Positions 1 through 5,859 of a DNA stretch of 8,193 bases are shown in pieces. The notes below the pieces were generated by a model, which was given only the letters and a program-made list of their open reading frames with translations, ran no database searches and was not told the origin of the DNA. The translations under genes and the position numbers were made by a program. The stretch comes from Thermoleophilia bacterium (lineage in GTDB: Bacteria > Actinomycetota > Thermoleophilia > Gaiellales > Gaiellaceae), in contig JAICZB010000099.1 of assembly GCA_025933895.1 (NCBI GenBank), positions 1 to 8,193 on the forward strand. Direction: 5' to 3'. Within the stretch, counting starts at the first letter, position 1. Each line of letters begins with the position of its first letter.

Positions 1-56
1 TCGAGCACGCGCTCGAGCTGCTCGCCGACGATCCCACCGAGCACGAGCAGACGTGA
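1..56 (+). CDS. C-terminal tail of an unidentified upstream protein (partial)
   Basis: Reading in the frame whose codons begin at base 3, the window opens inside a gene that runs without a stop to a TGA at 54-56. Only 17 residues are visible, ending in an acidic, polar tail (…DDPTEHEQT). This is too little to name a family. The stop overlaps the GTG start of mqnP (GTGA junction), so the two genes are probably co-transcribed and translationally coupled. Genes next to mqnP often belong to menaquinone synthesis, for example a UbiD- or UbiX-like decarboxylase component. That is a guess from context only. Confidence 0.6.
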   Translation, partial: EHALELLADDPTEHEQT

Positions 57-922
57 CCGCCGGTTCCGCGCCGGCGCCGCTTCCGGCGCGGTTAGCCCGG
101 CTCGTCAAGATCGAGCACACCGTGTTCGCGCTCCCGTTCGCCTACGTCGGCGCCTTCCTCGCGGTGAACGCCGCACCGAGCGGACACGACCTCCTCTGGA
201 TCACGCTCGCCATGGTCGGAGCCCGTTCGCTCGCGATGGCGCTCAATCGGCTGATCGACGCCGGCATCGACGCGAGGAACCCGCGCACGGCCGGGCGCGA
301 GCTGCCGAGCGGCCAGCTCTCGGTTGCGCAGGTCGTCCTCTTCTGCGTCGCGTCGCTCGCGCTCTTCCTCGTCGCCGTCTGGGAGCTGGATCCGCTCGTG
401 CACCGGCTCTGGCCGATCCCGATCGTCGGCTTCGTCGTCTACCCGTACCTCAAGCGCTTCACGTGGCTCTGCCACCTCTGGCTCGGCGTCGTCGACGGGC
501 TGGCGCCGGTGGGCGCGTGGGCCGCGATAACCGGCAAGCTCCCGTGGCAGGCGTGGATCCTCGGCGCCGCGGTCGCGCTGTGGGTCGCCGGCTTCGATCT
601 CTTCTATGCGCTCTTCGACGAGGAGGTCGATCGGCGGGAGGGCCTGCACTCGATCGTCACTCGCTTCGGCGTGCGCGGTGCGTTCGCCGGCGCCCGGCTC
701 GCGCATGCGGCGACGGTCGTTTGTCTCGTCGCGGCCGGGCTCGGGCTTCCGGTCGGCGTGCTCTACTGGCTCGGCGTCGCCGCGGTCGCGCTGTTGCTGG
801 CGTACGAGCATTCCCTCGTGCGTCCCGGCGACCTGCGGCGGCTCGACACGGCGTTCTTCACGATGAACGGCGTGATCAGCGTCGTGTTCGCCGCCTTCGT
901 CATCGTCGACGCTGCGATCTGA
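53..922 (+). CDS. mqnP: MqnP-type 4-hydroxybenzoate/futalosine-pathway polyprenyltransferase (UbiA family)
   Basis: This integral membrane prenyltransferase attaches an isoprenoid chain to the aromatic head group in menaquinone synthesis. The protein is 289 aa, a normal UbiA length, with many hydrophobic helices. Both Mg-diphosphate-binding aspartate motifs are visible: N65-x3-D69-x3-D73, followed by NPRTAGRELPSG, and D182…D189-x3-D193 followed by RREGLHSIVTRFG. The sequences 'NPRT…RELPSG' and 'DRREGLHSI' are typical of the MqnP/menaquinone-associated branch rather than of MenA or of protohaem farnesyltransferase. The N-terminal 'KIEHTVFALPFAYVGAFLA' also fits that branch. The GTG start at 53 overlaps the preceding stop by 4 bp, which supports it. 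A hairpin follows the stop. The exact substrate (1,4-dihydroxy-6-naphthoate versus 4-hydroxybenzoate) is inferred from family resemblance. Confidence 0.9.
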   Translation: MTAGSAPAPLPARLARLVKIEHTVFALPFAYVGAFLAVNAAPSGHDLLWITLAMVGARSLAMALNRLIDAGIDARNPRTAGRELPSGQLSVAQVVLFCVASLALFLVAVWELDPLVHRLWPIPIVGFVVYPYLKRFTWLCHLWLGVVDGLAPVGAWAAITGKLPWQAWILGAAVALWVAGFDLFYALFDEEVDRREGLHSIVTRFGVRGAFAGARLAHAATVVCLVAAGLGLPVGVLYWLGVAAVALLLAYEHSLVRPGDLRRLDTAFFTMNGVISVVFAAFVIVDAAI

Positions 923-928
923 GGCCGC

Positions 929-958
929 TCCGGGGCGCCGCGCTCACGACGCCCCGGA
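929..958. terminator. Hairpin between convergent genes, possible bidirectional terminator
   Basis: A perfect 9-bp inverted repeat (TCCGGGGCG / CGCCCCGGA) encloses a 12-nt loop. It begins 7 bp after the mqnP stop and ends 12 bp before the stop of the minus-strand gene. GC-rich hairpins between convergent stops commonly act as terminators for both strands. Neither side has a clear U-tract, so it does not match the classical intrinsic terminator. Confidence 0.55.
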
Positions 959-970
959 CAGACCTGTACG

Positions 971-1534
971 TCAGCTTCCCTGGCTCGCGGGCCAGTGCGG
1001 CGGATGGCACCAGCGGCCCGAGCGAAGGAACCCTGCGCCCGCCGTGCCCGTGCCGATCGAACCCGAAGAGAAGCCGGCGGTGGGATCGAACGACGCGCCG
1101 AGTGACGCGACGATGTGTCCCCACCGGCCCCTCACGAAGCCTCTCGCCAACCCGGAAGCCTTACCGCCTGCGACAGCCGCATTGAGCGTTCCGTGAGCAC
1201 GATTGCGGCCGGTGCCCACGATGCGGAAGGTGCCGTACAGGTGGCCGACACCGTTCGTGGTGTCGACGAGGCTCCAGGCACGGATCGTGAGCGCGCCGGA
1301 AAGCCGCGGATCCGAGCTCGTCGCCGTTCCCGTGTACACCGCCCGTGTCGCCTGGAACGTGTCGCCGCCGTTCACCGAGCACGTCGTCAGGAACCGCTGC
1401 GAGACGGTCGTGGCGTCGAACCCTGCGCTCACCGATTGAACCGACGGAGCCCCGCGGTGCGCCGCTGCCACGCCGGCAGCCGCGAGGGCCGCGGCCATGA
1501 TCAGCCCCAACAGCGAGAGTCGTTTCCTGGACAT
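971..1534 (-). CDS. Small secreted protein of unknown function
   Basis: No family is recognised. With the ATG at 1532-1534 the product is 187 aa. It begins with a classical Sec signal peptide: basic MSRKR, a hydrophobic core to about residue 22, then VAAA before H26, so cleavage near residue 25 is likely. The mature part of about 160 aa is rich in Gly, Ser, Thr and Ala, with alternating short hydrophobic stretches (for example LTIRAWSLV at 82-90 and HLYGTFRIV at 98-106) that suggest a beta-rich fold. It has only two cysteines after the signal, C52 and C176, near the two ends, which could form one disulfide after export. A strong AGGAGGA lies just upstream of this ATG. The frame stays open to an ATG at 1603, but that would add a basic leader ahead of the signal peptide and is unlikely. 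The gene is convergent with mqnP and divergent from ccmA, so it is a separate transcription unit. Confidence 0.8.
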   Translation of the reverse strand: MSRKRLSLLGLIMAAALAAAGVAAAHRGAPSVQSVSAGFDATTVSQRFLTTCSVNGGDTFQATRAVYTGTATSSDPRLSGALTIRAWSLVDTTNGVGHLYGTFRIVGTGRNRAHGTLNAAVAGGKASGLARGFVRGRWGHIVASLGASFDPTAGFSSGSIGTGTAGAGFLRSGRWCHPPHWPASQGS

Positions 1535-1537
1535 GTG

Positions 1538-1544
1538 TCCTCCT
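1538..1544 (-). promoter_or_regulatory. Strong Shine-Dalgarno site of the secreted-protein gene
   Basis: On the minus strand the sequence reads AGGAGGA and ends 3 nt before the ATG at 1532-1534. It is the best SD match in the window. It decides the start of this gene in favour of the signal-peptide methionine over the upstream in-frame ATG at 1603. Confidence 0.75.
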
Positions 1545-1583
1545 GGTCGTGGTGATCTCTTGCCCGATCGGAATAAGGCACGA

Positions 1584-1595
1584 GCCGTGCACGGC
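1584..1595. promoter_or_regulatory. 12-bp perfect palindrome in the divergent intergenic region, possible operator
   Basis: GCCGTGCACGGC is a perfect dyad in the 119-bp spacer between the divergent secreted-protein gene and ccmA. It lies 58 bp before the ccmA start and 49 bp upstream of the other gene's start, where a dimeric regulator could affect both promoters. The symmetry does not extend beyond 12 bp. Short GC palindromes also arise by chance in DNA this rich in G+C. Confidence 0.35.
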
Positions 1596-1641
1596 CTGAG
1601 CAAGAGCGGCGTAAAACGGCGGTAAATCGCTGTCGGCGGCC

Positions 1642-1647
1642 TATGCT
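1642..1647 (+). promoter_or_regulatory. Candidate -10 box for the ccm-hem operon
   Basis: TATGCT matches TATAAT at four of six positions, including the first TAT and the final T. It ends 6 bp before the GTG at 1654. If used, transcription would begin at or near the start codon, giving a leaderless mRNA; there is also no SD-like purine run just before that GTG. No convincing -35 box is seen about 17 bp upstream. The nearby stretch 1608-1627 has two related copies of a GGC-(G)GTAAA motif of unknown meaning. Confidence 0.4.
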
Positions 1648-1653
1648 GATCGC

Positions 1654-2241
1654 GTGCTCACCGCCCGCCGGCTCGGCAAGCGCTACGGGGAGAAGCGCGT
1701 CCTGCGCAGGATCGATCTCGTACTCCCGCGCGGCGGCTTTCTCGTCGTCACCGGCCCGAACGGTGCCGGCAAGACGACGCTGCTGCGGATCTGCGCCGGG
1801 CTCGCGCAGCCGACCGAGGGGACGATCGAACGCGAGGCGACGCGGGCACAGGTGGGCTACCTCGGCCACGACCCGCTCGTCTACCGCGAGCTGACGGCGC
1901 TCGAGAATCTCGAGCTCTATGGGCGCCTCTATCGACTGCCCGAGCGCCGCGAGCGGGTCGGCATGGTGCTGGAGCGGTTCGGGCTCTGGGAGGCTCGGCA
2001 CGAGCGGGTCGCCTCGTACTCGCGCGGCATGACGCAGCGCCTCGCCCTCTGTCGCGTCCTGCTCCACGACCCGGAGCTGCTCGTGCTCGACGAGCCGTAC
2101 AGCGCGCTCGACGAGGCCGGCGCCGAGCTCCTCGACGCGCAGCTCGCCGAGCTACGCGGGGAGCGGACGTTCCTGCTCGCCACTCATGACCCGGCGCGCG
2201 TCGAGCCGCTCGCGAGCGCGGCGCTCGCGCTCGCGTCATGA
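1654..2241 (+). CDS. ccmA: Cytochrome c maturation ABC transporter ATP-binding protein CcmA
   Basis: This is the ATPase subunit of the CcmABCD complex, which acts at the inner face of the membrane. In System I, ATP hydrolysis drives release of holo-CcmE carrying haem. The protein is 195 aa, near the family's usual length of about 200. In order it shows Walker A GPNGAGKTT (34-42), a CcmA-like Q-loop region with YLGHDPLVYRELTALENL (69-86), the ABC signature YSRGMTQ (122-128), Walker B LLVLDEP (142-148) with catalytic E147, a D-loop SALDE (150-154) and the switch histidine in ATHD (H178). The 'YLGH…ELTALENL' stretch separates it from general ABC ATPases. The GTG start puts LTARRLGKRYG at the N-terminus, as expected. 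Its stop overlaps ccmB by 4 bp. It opens the plus-strand operon. Confidence 0.9.
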   Translation: MLTARRLGKRYGEKRVLRRIDLVLPRGGFLVVTGPNGAGKTTLLRICAGLAQPTEGTIEREATRAQVGYLGHDPLVYRELTALENLELYGRLYRLPERRERVGMVLERFGLWEARHERVASYSRGMTQRLALCRVLLHDPELLVLDEPYSALDEAGAELLDAQLAELRGERTFLLATHDPARVEPLASAALALAS

Positions 2242-2876
2242 GCTACGTCCGTGACGTCGGGGCGCTGGCGCGAAAGGACCTGCTGCTCGAGCTCCGGGCC
2301 CGGGACACGCTGCCGGCGATGCTCCTCTTCGTCGCCGCGGTCTTCGTCGTCTTTCACTTCGCGCTGCCGGGGACGCCGTCGCGGCTCGAGACGACCGGCT
2401 TGCTCTGGGTCGCGATCCTCTTCACCGCGCTGCTCGGGCTCGGACGCGCGTTCGTGCCGGAGCGCGAGCAGCGGACGCTCGACGGCCTCGTCCTCGCGCC
2501 GTGCGACCGGAGTGCGATCTGGCTCGCGAAGTCGCTCGCCACGCTCGCCTTCCTGGCCGCGGCGGAGGTCGTCGCGCTGCCGCTCTACGCGCTCTTCTTC
2601 CACAGCGTCGCGGGCGCGACCGTGCTCGCTGTGGTCCTCGCCGATCTCGGCATCTGCGGTGTCGGCACCTTCCTCGGGGCGATGGCGGTCGCGACGCGGG
2701 CGCGGGATCTGCTCCTGCCACTCTTGTTCCTGCCGCTTGCGGTGCCCATCGTCGTCGGCGCCGTGGGTGCAAGCGTCGTCGCGTCGCCGGGCCGGTATCT
2801 CGGCTTCCTCGGGCTCTACGACCTCCTCTTCGCCGTGGTCTGCTGGGCGTCGTTCGAGTACGTCGTCGCCGAATGA
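2238..2876 (+). CDS. ccmB: Haem exporter membrane protein CcmB
   Basis: CcmB is the membrane subunit that pairs with CcmA in the CcmABCD complex. At 212 aa it is slightly under the usual length of about 220. Family hallmarks are visible: an N-terminal RKDLLLELRARDTLPAMLLF (12-31), a first helix, then LLWVAILFTALLGLGRAF (55-72), the cytoplasmic PEREQRTLDGLVLAPCDRSA (74-93), and ATRARDLLLPLLFLPLAVPI (152-171), followed by further hydrophobic helices. About six membrane segments are expected. The ATG is inside an ATGA overlap with the ccmA stop, and its own stop overlaps ccmC the same way, so expression of the three subunits is likely coupled. Confidence 0.9.
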   Translation: MSYVRDVGALARKDLLLELRARDTLPAMLLFVAAVFVVFHFALPGTPSRLETTGLLWVAILFTALLGLGRAFVPEREQRTLDGLVLAPCDRSAIWLAKSLATLAFLAAAEVVALPLYALFFHSVAGATVLAVVLADLGICGVGTFLGAMAVATRARDLLLPLLFLPLAVPIVVGAVGASVVASPGRYLGFLGLYDLLFAVVCWASFEYVVAE

Positions 2877-3589
2877 GCCCTGGTGCTGCGACAATCCCTG
2901 CCGTGGGTCGCACGTCTCGTATCCCGCTACCCCTGCTTGCGGCGATCTCGCTCGTCCTGGTCACCACGGCGCTCGCGTTCGTCTTCTTCGTCGCGCCGGA
3001 CGATGCGAACCAGGGCTTCTCGCAGCGGATCTTCTACTTCCACGTCTCGATCGCGATCACGGCCTACGCGTGCTTCGCCGGCGGGGCCTGGAATGCGCTC
3101 CTCCATCTCTGGAAGCGCGACCCGAACGCGGATCTTCGGAGCTACGTCTGCGTCCACCAGGGTCTGATCTTCGGCACGCTCGTGCTGCTCACCGGCTCGA
3201 TCTGGGCCAAGATCTCGTGGGGCCACTGGTGGCTTTGGAGCGAGGACCAGCTCGTGCTCTTCCTCGTCCTCTACCTCTTTTACTGCGCGTACTTCATGCT
3301 CCGCTTCTCGGTCGACCCCGGGCCGCAGCGCGCGAATCTGAGCGCGGTGTACGCGCTCTTCGGCGTCGTCCTCATCCCGGTCAGCTTCGCTGCGATCAGG
3401 CTCGCGAAGAACCTGATCCACCCCGTCGTCTTCACGCTGCACGGCCCGAACTTCGGCGGCTGGATCCTCGTCACGTACTGCATCGCCCAAACCGCGCTGC
3501 TCGCTCTCGCGTACACGCTTTACCGGCTTGAACTCGGCGGCAAGCGGCTCGACGTGCGGCTACGCCGATTGAGGGAGGTGCTCGCGTGA
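2873..3589 (+). CDS. ccmC: Haem-handling membrane protein CcmC
   Basis: CcmC binds haem on the outer face of the membrane through a tryptophan-rich loop and two histidines, and presents it to CcmE. The protein is 238 aa, normal for the family, with about six hydrophobic helices. Candidate axial histidines are H57 (IFYFHVSIA) and H183 (LIHPVVF). The tryptophan-rich segment is WGHWWLW (116-122), followed by SEDQL where many CcmC proteins have an aspartate and then 'xRLT'. The GVVLIPVSFAAIRL stretch (164-177) is also family-like. The frame is open well upstream within ccmB, but the ATG at 2873 forms an ATGA overlap with the ccmB stop and gives the right length. It is a CcmC/CcsA superfamily member, and its place after ccmAB supports CcmC. 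Confidence 0.88.
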   Translation: MSPGAATIPAVGRTSRIPLPLLAAISLVLVTTALAFVFFVAPDDANQGFSQRIFYFHVSIAITAYACFAGGAWNALLHLWKRDPNADLRSYVCVHQGLIFGTLVLLTGSIWAKISWGHWWLWSEDQLVLFLVLYLFYCAYFMLRFSVDPGPQRANLSAVYALFGVVLIPVSFAAIRLAKNLIHPVVFTLHGPNFGGWILVTYCIAQTALLALAYTLYRLELGGKRLDVRLRRLREVLA

Positions 3590-3768
3590 CCACGTCGGAG
3601 AAATACGTCACCGCCGCGTACTGCGTCGTCTTCGCCATCGTCCTGGTCTACGTCCTGATCATGGCGCTCAAGCTGCAGCGGCTCGAGCGCGAGGTCGACG
3701 AGATCGCCGGCCGCGTGCCGGATGAGGACGCCGAAGAGGCGCCGCGGGAGACCGCGCAGGTTGGCTGA
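3586..3768 (+). CDS. ccmD: CcmD-like small membrane protein
   Basis: A 60-aa protein with one hydrophobic helix (about residues 9-28, AYCVVFAIVLVYVLIMALKL), then a basic-acidic amphipathic stretch LQRLEREVDEIA and an acidic tail. This is the plan of CcmD, which stabilises the CcmABC complex and helps release haem-loaded CcmE. CcmD sequences are short and weakly conserved, so the call rests on size, topology and position directly after ccmC. The GTG start overlaps the ccmC stop (GTGA). The 3' end overlaps the next gene by 8 bp. Confidence 0.75.
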   Translation: MTTSEKYVTAAYCVVFAIVLVYVLIMALKLQRLEREVDEIAGRVPDEDAEEAPRETAQVG

Positions 3769-4549
3769 GCTCCTCTTCTGGCCCGCACTCCTGCTTTACG
3801 GAGAGGCGGCTGTCGGCTACCTCGGCGACGTCCGGCGGCCGGGTCGCGCGGGGCGCGCCGCCACGTGGGGCGTCCGGCTGGGCTGGCTCGCGCAGACTGC
3901 GCTGCTCGCCGTGCAGGCGACGCGCGACGACGGCTTCCCGTGGGGGACATGGGCGTCGTCGCTCGATCTCTTCGTCTGGCTCGTCGTCTCGGCCTACCTG
4001 ATCTGGGGCTGCCGCAGGCGTTTCCGGCTGCTCGGCCTCATCGTGATGCCGCTCGCGGTCACGCTGCTCGTCGTCGCGCGCGCCGGGGGCGGGACGGGGA
4101 TCGGGAGCGCGAGCCACTACTCGAACCTCTTCCTCGTCGTCCACGTCGGGCTCGTGCTGGCCGCCTTCGCCGGCTTCACGCTCGCGGCCGCGCTGTCCGG
4201 CCTCTACATTTGGCAGGAGCGGCGGCTGCAGACGCGCCCCGCCACGATCCTGCGCCGACAGATGCCGGCCCTCGCCACGCTCGACTCGCTCGCCTTGCGG
4301 ACGGTCGCCTGGTCGGTGCCGCTCCTCACGCTCGGAGCCGTCGTCGGCCTCGTGCGACTCGTCGCGCGGGGCGATCGCCTCGACGCGCTCATCGCCGTGA
4401 CGGGCGCGACCTGGCTCGTCTTCTGCGCGTACCTCGGTCTCCGCCTGCTCGGCGGCTGGACCGGCCGACGCTCCGCGTATCTCGCCCTCGCCGGCTTTGC
4501 CCTCGTGGTCGTAGTCCGCCTCGCGCTCCCAGCGAGTCACTTCGCATGA
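3761..4549 (+). CDS. HemX/CcsA-like cytochrome c assembly-family membrane protein
   Basis: A multi-span membrane protein of the CcsA/HemX (cytochrome c assembly) family. With a TTG start at 3761 it has 262 aa; an in-frame ATG at 3722 would add 13 basic residues and overlap ccmD by 47 bp. GGGAG at 3746-3750 lies 10 nt before the TTG. Family features are a loop with PWGTWASSLDLFVW (60-73), HVGLVLAAFAGFTLAAALSGLYIWQERRL around H128 (128-156, the usual 'H…YLxQERxLK' pattern), LDSLALRTVAWSVPLLTLGAVVG (174-196), and a C-terminal LALPASH with H260, where relatives have an 'LPGLH' histidine. The tryptophan-rich WxWDPKE motif of true CcsA haem ligases is not present; the region reads ARGDRLDALIAVTGATW. 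It ends in an ATGA overlap with hemA. In Bacillus subtilis, HemX is encoded beside hemA and lowers HemA protein level, so a similar role is plausible. A CcsA-like role in cytochrome assembly is the alternative. Confidence 0.75.
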   Translation: MAELLFWPALLLYGEAAVGYLGDVRRPGRAGRAATWGVRLGWLAQTALLAVQATRDDGFPWGTWASSLDLFVWLVVSAYLIWGCRRRFRLLGLIVMPLAVTLLVVARAGGGTGIGSASHYSNLFLVVHVGLVLAAFAGFTLAAALSGLYIWQERRLQTRPATILRRQMPALATLDSLALRTVAWSVPLLTLGAVVGLVRLVARGDRLDALIAVTGATWLVFCAYLGLRLLGGWTGRRSAYLALAGFALVVVVRLALPASHFA

Positions 4550-5748
4550 TGCGCCTCGTCCTCGTCGGCACCTCTCATCACCACGCGCCGGTCGAGCTGC
4601 GCGAGCAGGTCGCGCTCGGCCGGAAGGACGCGGAGGCGCTCGCGGCACGGCTCGCCGGGGGCGGGCGGGAGGCGACGTTCCTCTCGACCTGCAACCGCAC
4701 CGAGGTCTACGTCGCCGCGGAGCACGCGGACGAGGCCGAGCGGGACGCGGCCGCCGCGCTCGCGTCGCTCGGGCCCGAGGTAGAGCCGGCGCTCTACCGA
4801 CTGCAGGATCGCGCGGCCGCCCACCATCTCTTCCGCGTGGCGGCCGGGCTCGACTCGCTTGTCCCTGGGGAGGGCGAGATCCTCGGTCAGGTACGCGTCG
4901 CGCACGAGCTCGGGACGACGGGGCCGCTGCTCGACCGCGTCTTCAGCCAGGCGCTGCACGCTGGCCGGAAGGTGCGGTCTCAGACTGCGATCGGCGAGAG
5001 CCCCGCGTCGGTCTCGGCGGCGGCCGCCGCCCTTGCGGAGCAGGTATTCGGGAGTCTCGACGGCCGCTCCATCCTCCTCCTCGGCGCCGGCAAGGTGAGC
5101 GAGCAGGCCGCGCGCAACCTCCGGAGCCGGGGAGCCGAGATCTCGCTCGTCGCCAACAGCAGGACGGAGCGTGAGCGGATCGCCGAGCAGCTCGCTTCGG
5201 TCGACGTCGTCATCGCGTCGACGAGTGCGACGGGACTCGTGCTCGAGGCGGACACGGTCGCGGATGCGCTGCGTCGCCGGCGGGGCCGCCGGCTCCTGCT
5301 GGTCGATCTCGCCGTCCCACGCGATCTCGACCCCGCGATCGGCGAGCTCGACGGCTGCTACCTCTACGACATCGACGACCTCGAGCAGATCGTGGTCGAG
5401 ACGCTCTCGCTGCGCCGCCGCGAGGCCGAGCGCGCCGAGGCGATCGTCGCGGCCGAGGCGGAGAAGTTCCACGAGTGGCACGCGTCGCTCGACGTCGTGC
5501 CGGCGATCGCGTCGCTGCGGGCGCGTGCGGAGGAGATCCGCGAGGCCGAGCTGCAGAAGGCCGAATCGCTCCTCGGGCGGCTCGACGAGAGCCAGCGGCG
5601 GGCGGTCGAGGCGGTCACCGCGCAGATCGTGAACAAGCTGCTCCATCTGCCGACCGTCCGGATGAAGCAGGCAGCCGCGGCAGCCGATGGGGTCCTCTAT
5701 GCTGAGGCGGTGCGGCACCTCTTCGGTCTCGGCGAGGACGAGCGCTGA
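4546..5748 (+). CDS. hemA: Glutamyl-tRNA reductase
   Basis: This enzyme reduces glutamyl-tRNA(Glu) with NADPH to glutamate-1-semialdehyde, the first committed step of C5-pathway tetrapyrrole synthesis in the cytoplasm. The protein is 400 aa. The N-terminal catalytic domain has VGTSHHHAPVELRE (7-20) and the catalytic cysteine C49 in STCNRTEVY (47-55), then GLDSLVPGEGEILGQV (101-116). The nucleotide-binding domain has LLLGAGKVSEQAARNL (177-192), VDVVIASTSATG (219-230) and LLVDLAVPRDLDP (251-263). The C-terminal dimerisation helix follows CYLYDIDDLEQIV (271-283), ending in KLLHLPT (364-370). Between NSRTERER and VDVVIAST the domain is about 15 residues shorter than E. coli HemA as I recall it. 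ATG codons at 4546 and 4549 are in tandem; 4546 forms the ATGA overlap with the preceding stop. Confidence 0.93.
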   Translation: MMRLVLVGTSHHHAPVELREQVALGRKDAEALAARLAGGGREATFLSTCNRTEVYVAAEHADEAERDAAAALASLGPEVEPALYRLQDRAAAHHLFRVAAGLDSLVPGEGEILGQVRVAHELGTTGPLLDRVFSQALHAGRKVRSQTAIGESPASVSAAAAALAEQVFGSLDGRSILLLGAGKVSEQAARNLRSRGAEISLVANSRTERERIAEQLASVDVVIASTSATGLVLEADTVADALRRRRGRRLLLVDLAVPRDLDPAIGELDGCYLYDIDDLEQIVVETLSLRRREAERAEAIVAAEAEKFHEWHASLDVVPAIASLRARAEEIREAELQKAESLLGRLDESQRRAVEAVTAQIVNKLLHLPTVRMKQAAAAADGVLYAEAVRHLFGLGEDER

Positions 5749-5859
5749 AGGTCAAACCCGTCACGGGTCGCCCTCTGCCGCTGCAGGTGCCGACGGCGTT
5801 CATTCGAGTCCGGCCGCGCGGTGTCGGGTGCGCGCCGCCCGTGCGGAGGGGACTGACCT
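5749..5859 (+). other. 111-bp spacer between hemA and hemC
   Basis: This is the only non-overlapping gap in the plus-strand gene train. It begins with a small perfect hairpin (ACCCG-TCA-CGGGT, 5756-5768), contains the self-complementary CCGCGCGG (5814-5821), and ends in the hemC ribosome-binding site. The hemA frame stays open after its stop only to a TGA at 5854-5856, with arginine- and cysteine-rich, non-protein-like translation, so I see no gene here. No good -35/-10 pair is visible. It may hold a weak internal promoter, an mRNA processing site, or nothing specific. Confidence 0.5.
5845..5851 (+). promoter_or_regulatory. Ribosome-binding site of hemC
   Basis: GGAGGGG ends 8 nt before the GTG at 5860. 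Together with an in-frame TGA at 5854-5856 it fixes the hemC start. Unlike its neighbours, hemC does not rely on overlap coupling and can initiate on its own. Confidence 0.75.

Noticed and set aside
92..811. 239-codon open frame antisense to mqnP
   Set aside because: Its product is full of Arg, Glu and Asp with no hydrophobic core, typical of the reverse frame of a high-GC gene. mqnP on the plus strand has clear family motifs.
1535..1603. N-terminal extension of the secreted protein from an ATG at 1603
   Set aside because: It would put 23 extra basic residues before a well-formed signal peptide and ignore the AGGAGGA site directly upstream of the inner ATG.
3722..3760. ATG start for the hemX-like gene
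   Set aside because: It would overlap ccmD by 47 bp and add an Arg/Lys/Pro-rich stretch that looks like out-of-frame ccmD. The TTG at 3761 gives a tight 8-bp overlap and a family-like start, though TTG use is unproven.
3668..4648. 326-codon open frame antisense to the hemX-like gene
   Set aside because: Low-complexity Arg/Glu/Ala translation running across two plus-strand genes; a GC-driven shadow.
4537..5718. 393-codon open frame antisense to hemA
   Set aside because: It mirrors hemA codon structure, with a charged, repetitive product and no recognisable domain. HemA itself is unmistakable.
5790..5815. tRNA T-arm-like sequence TTCGAGTCC followed by GGC in the hemA-hemC spacer
   Set aside because: The 5' half of the T-stem does not pair, and there is no acceptor stem, D-arm or anticodon arm, so it is not a tRNA gene. 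It could only be a chance match.
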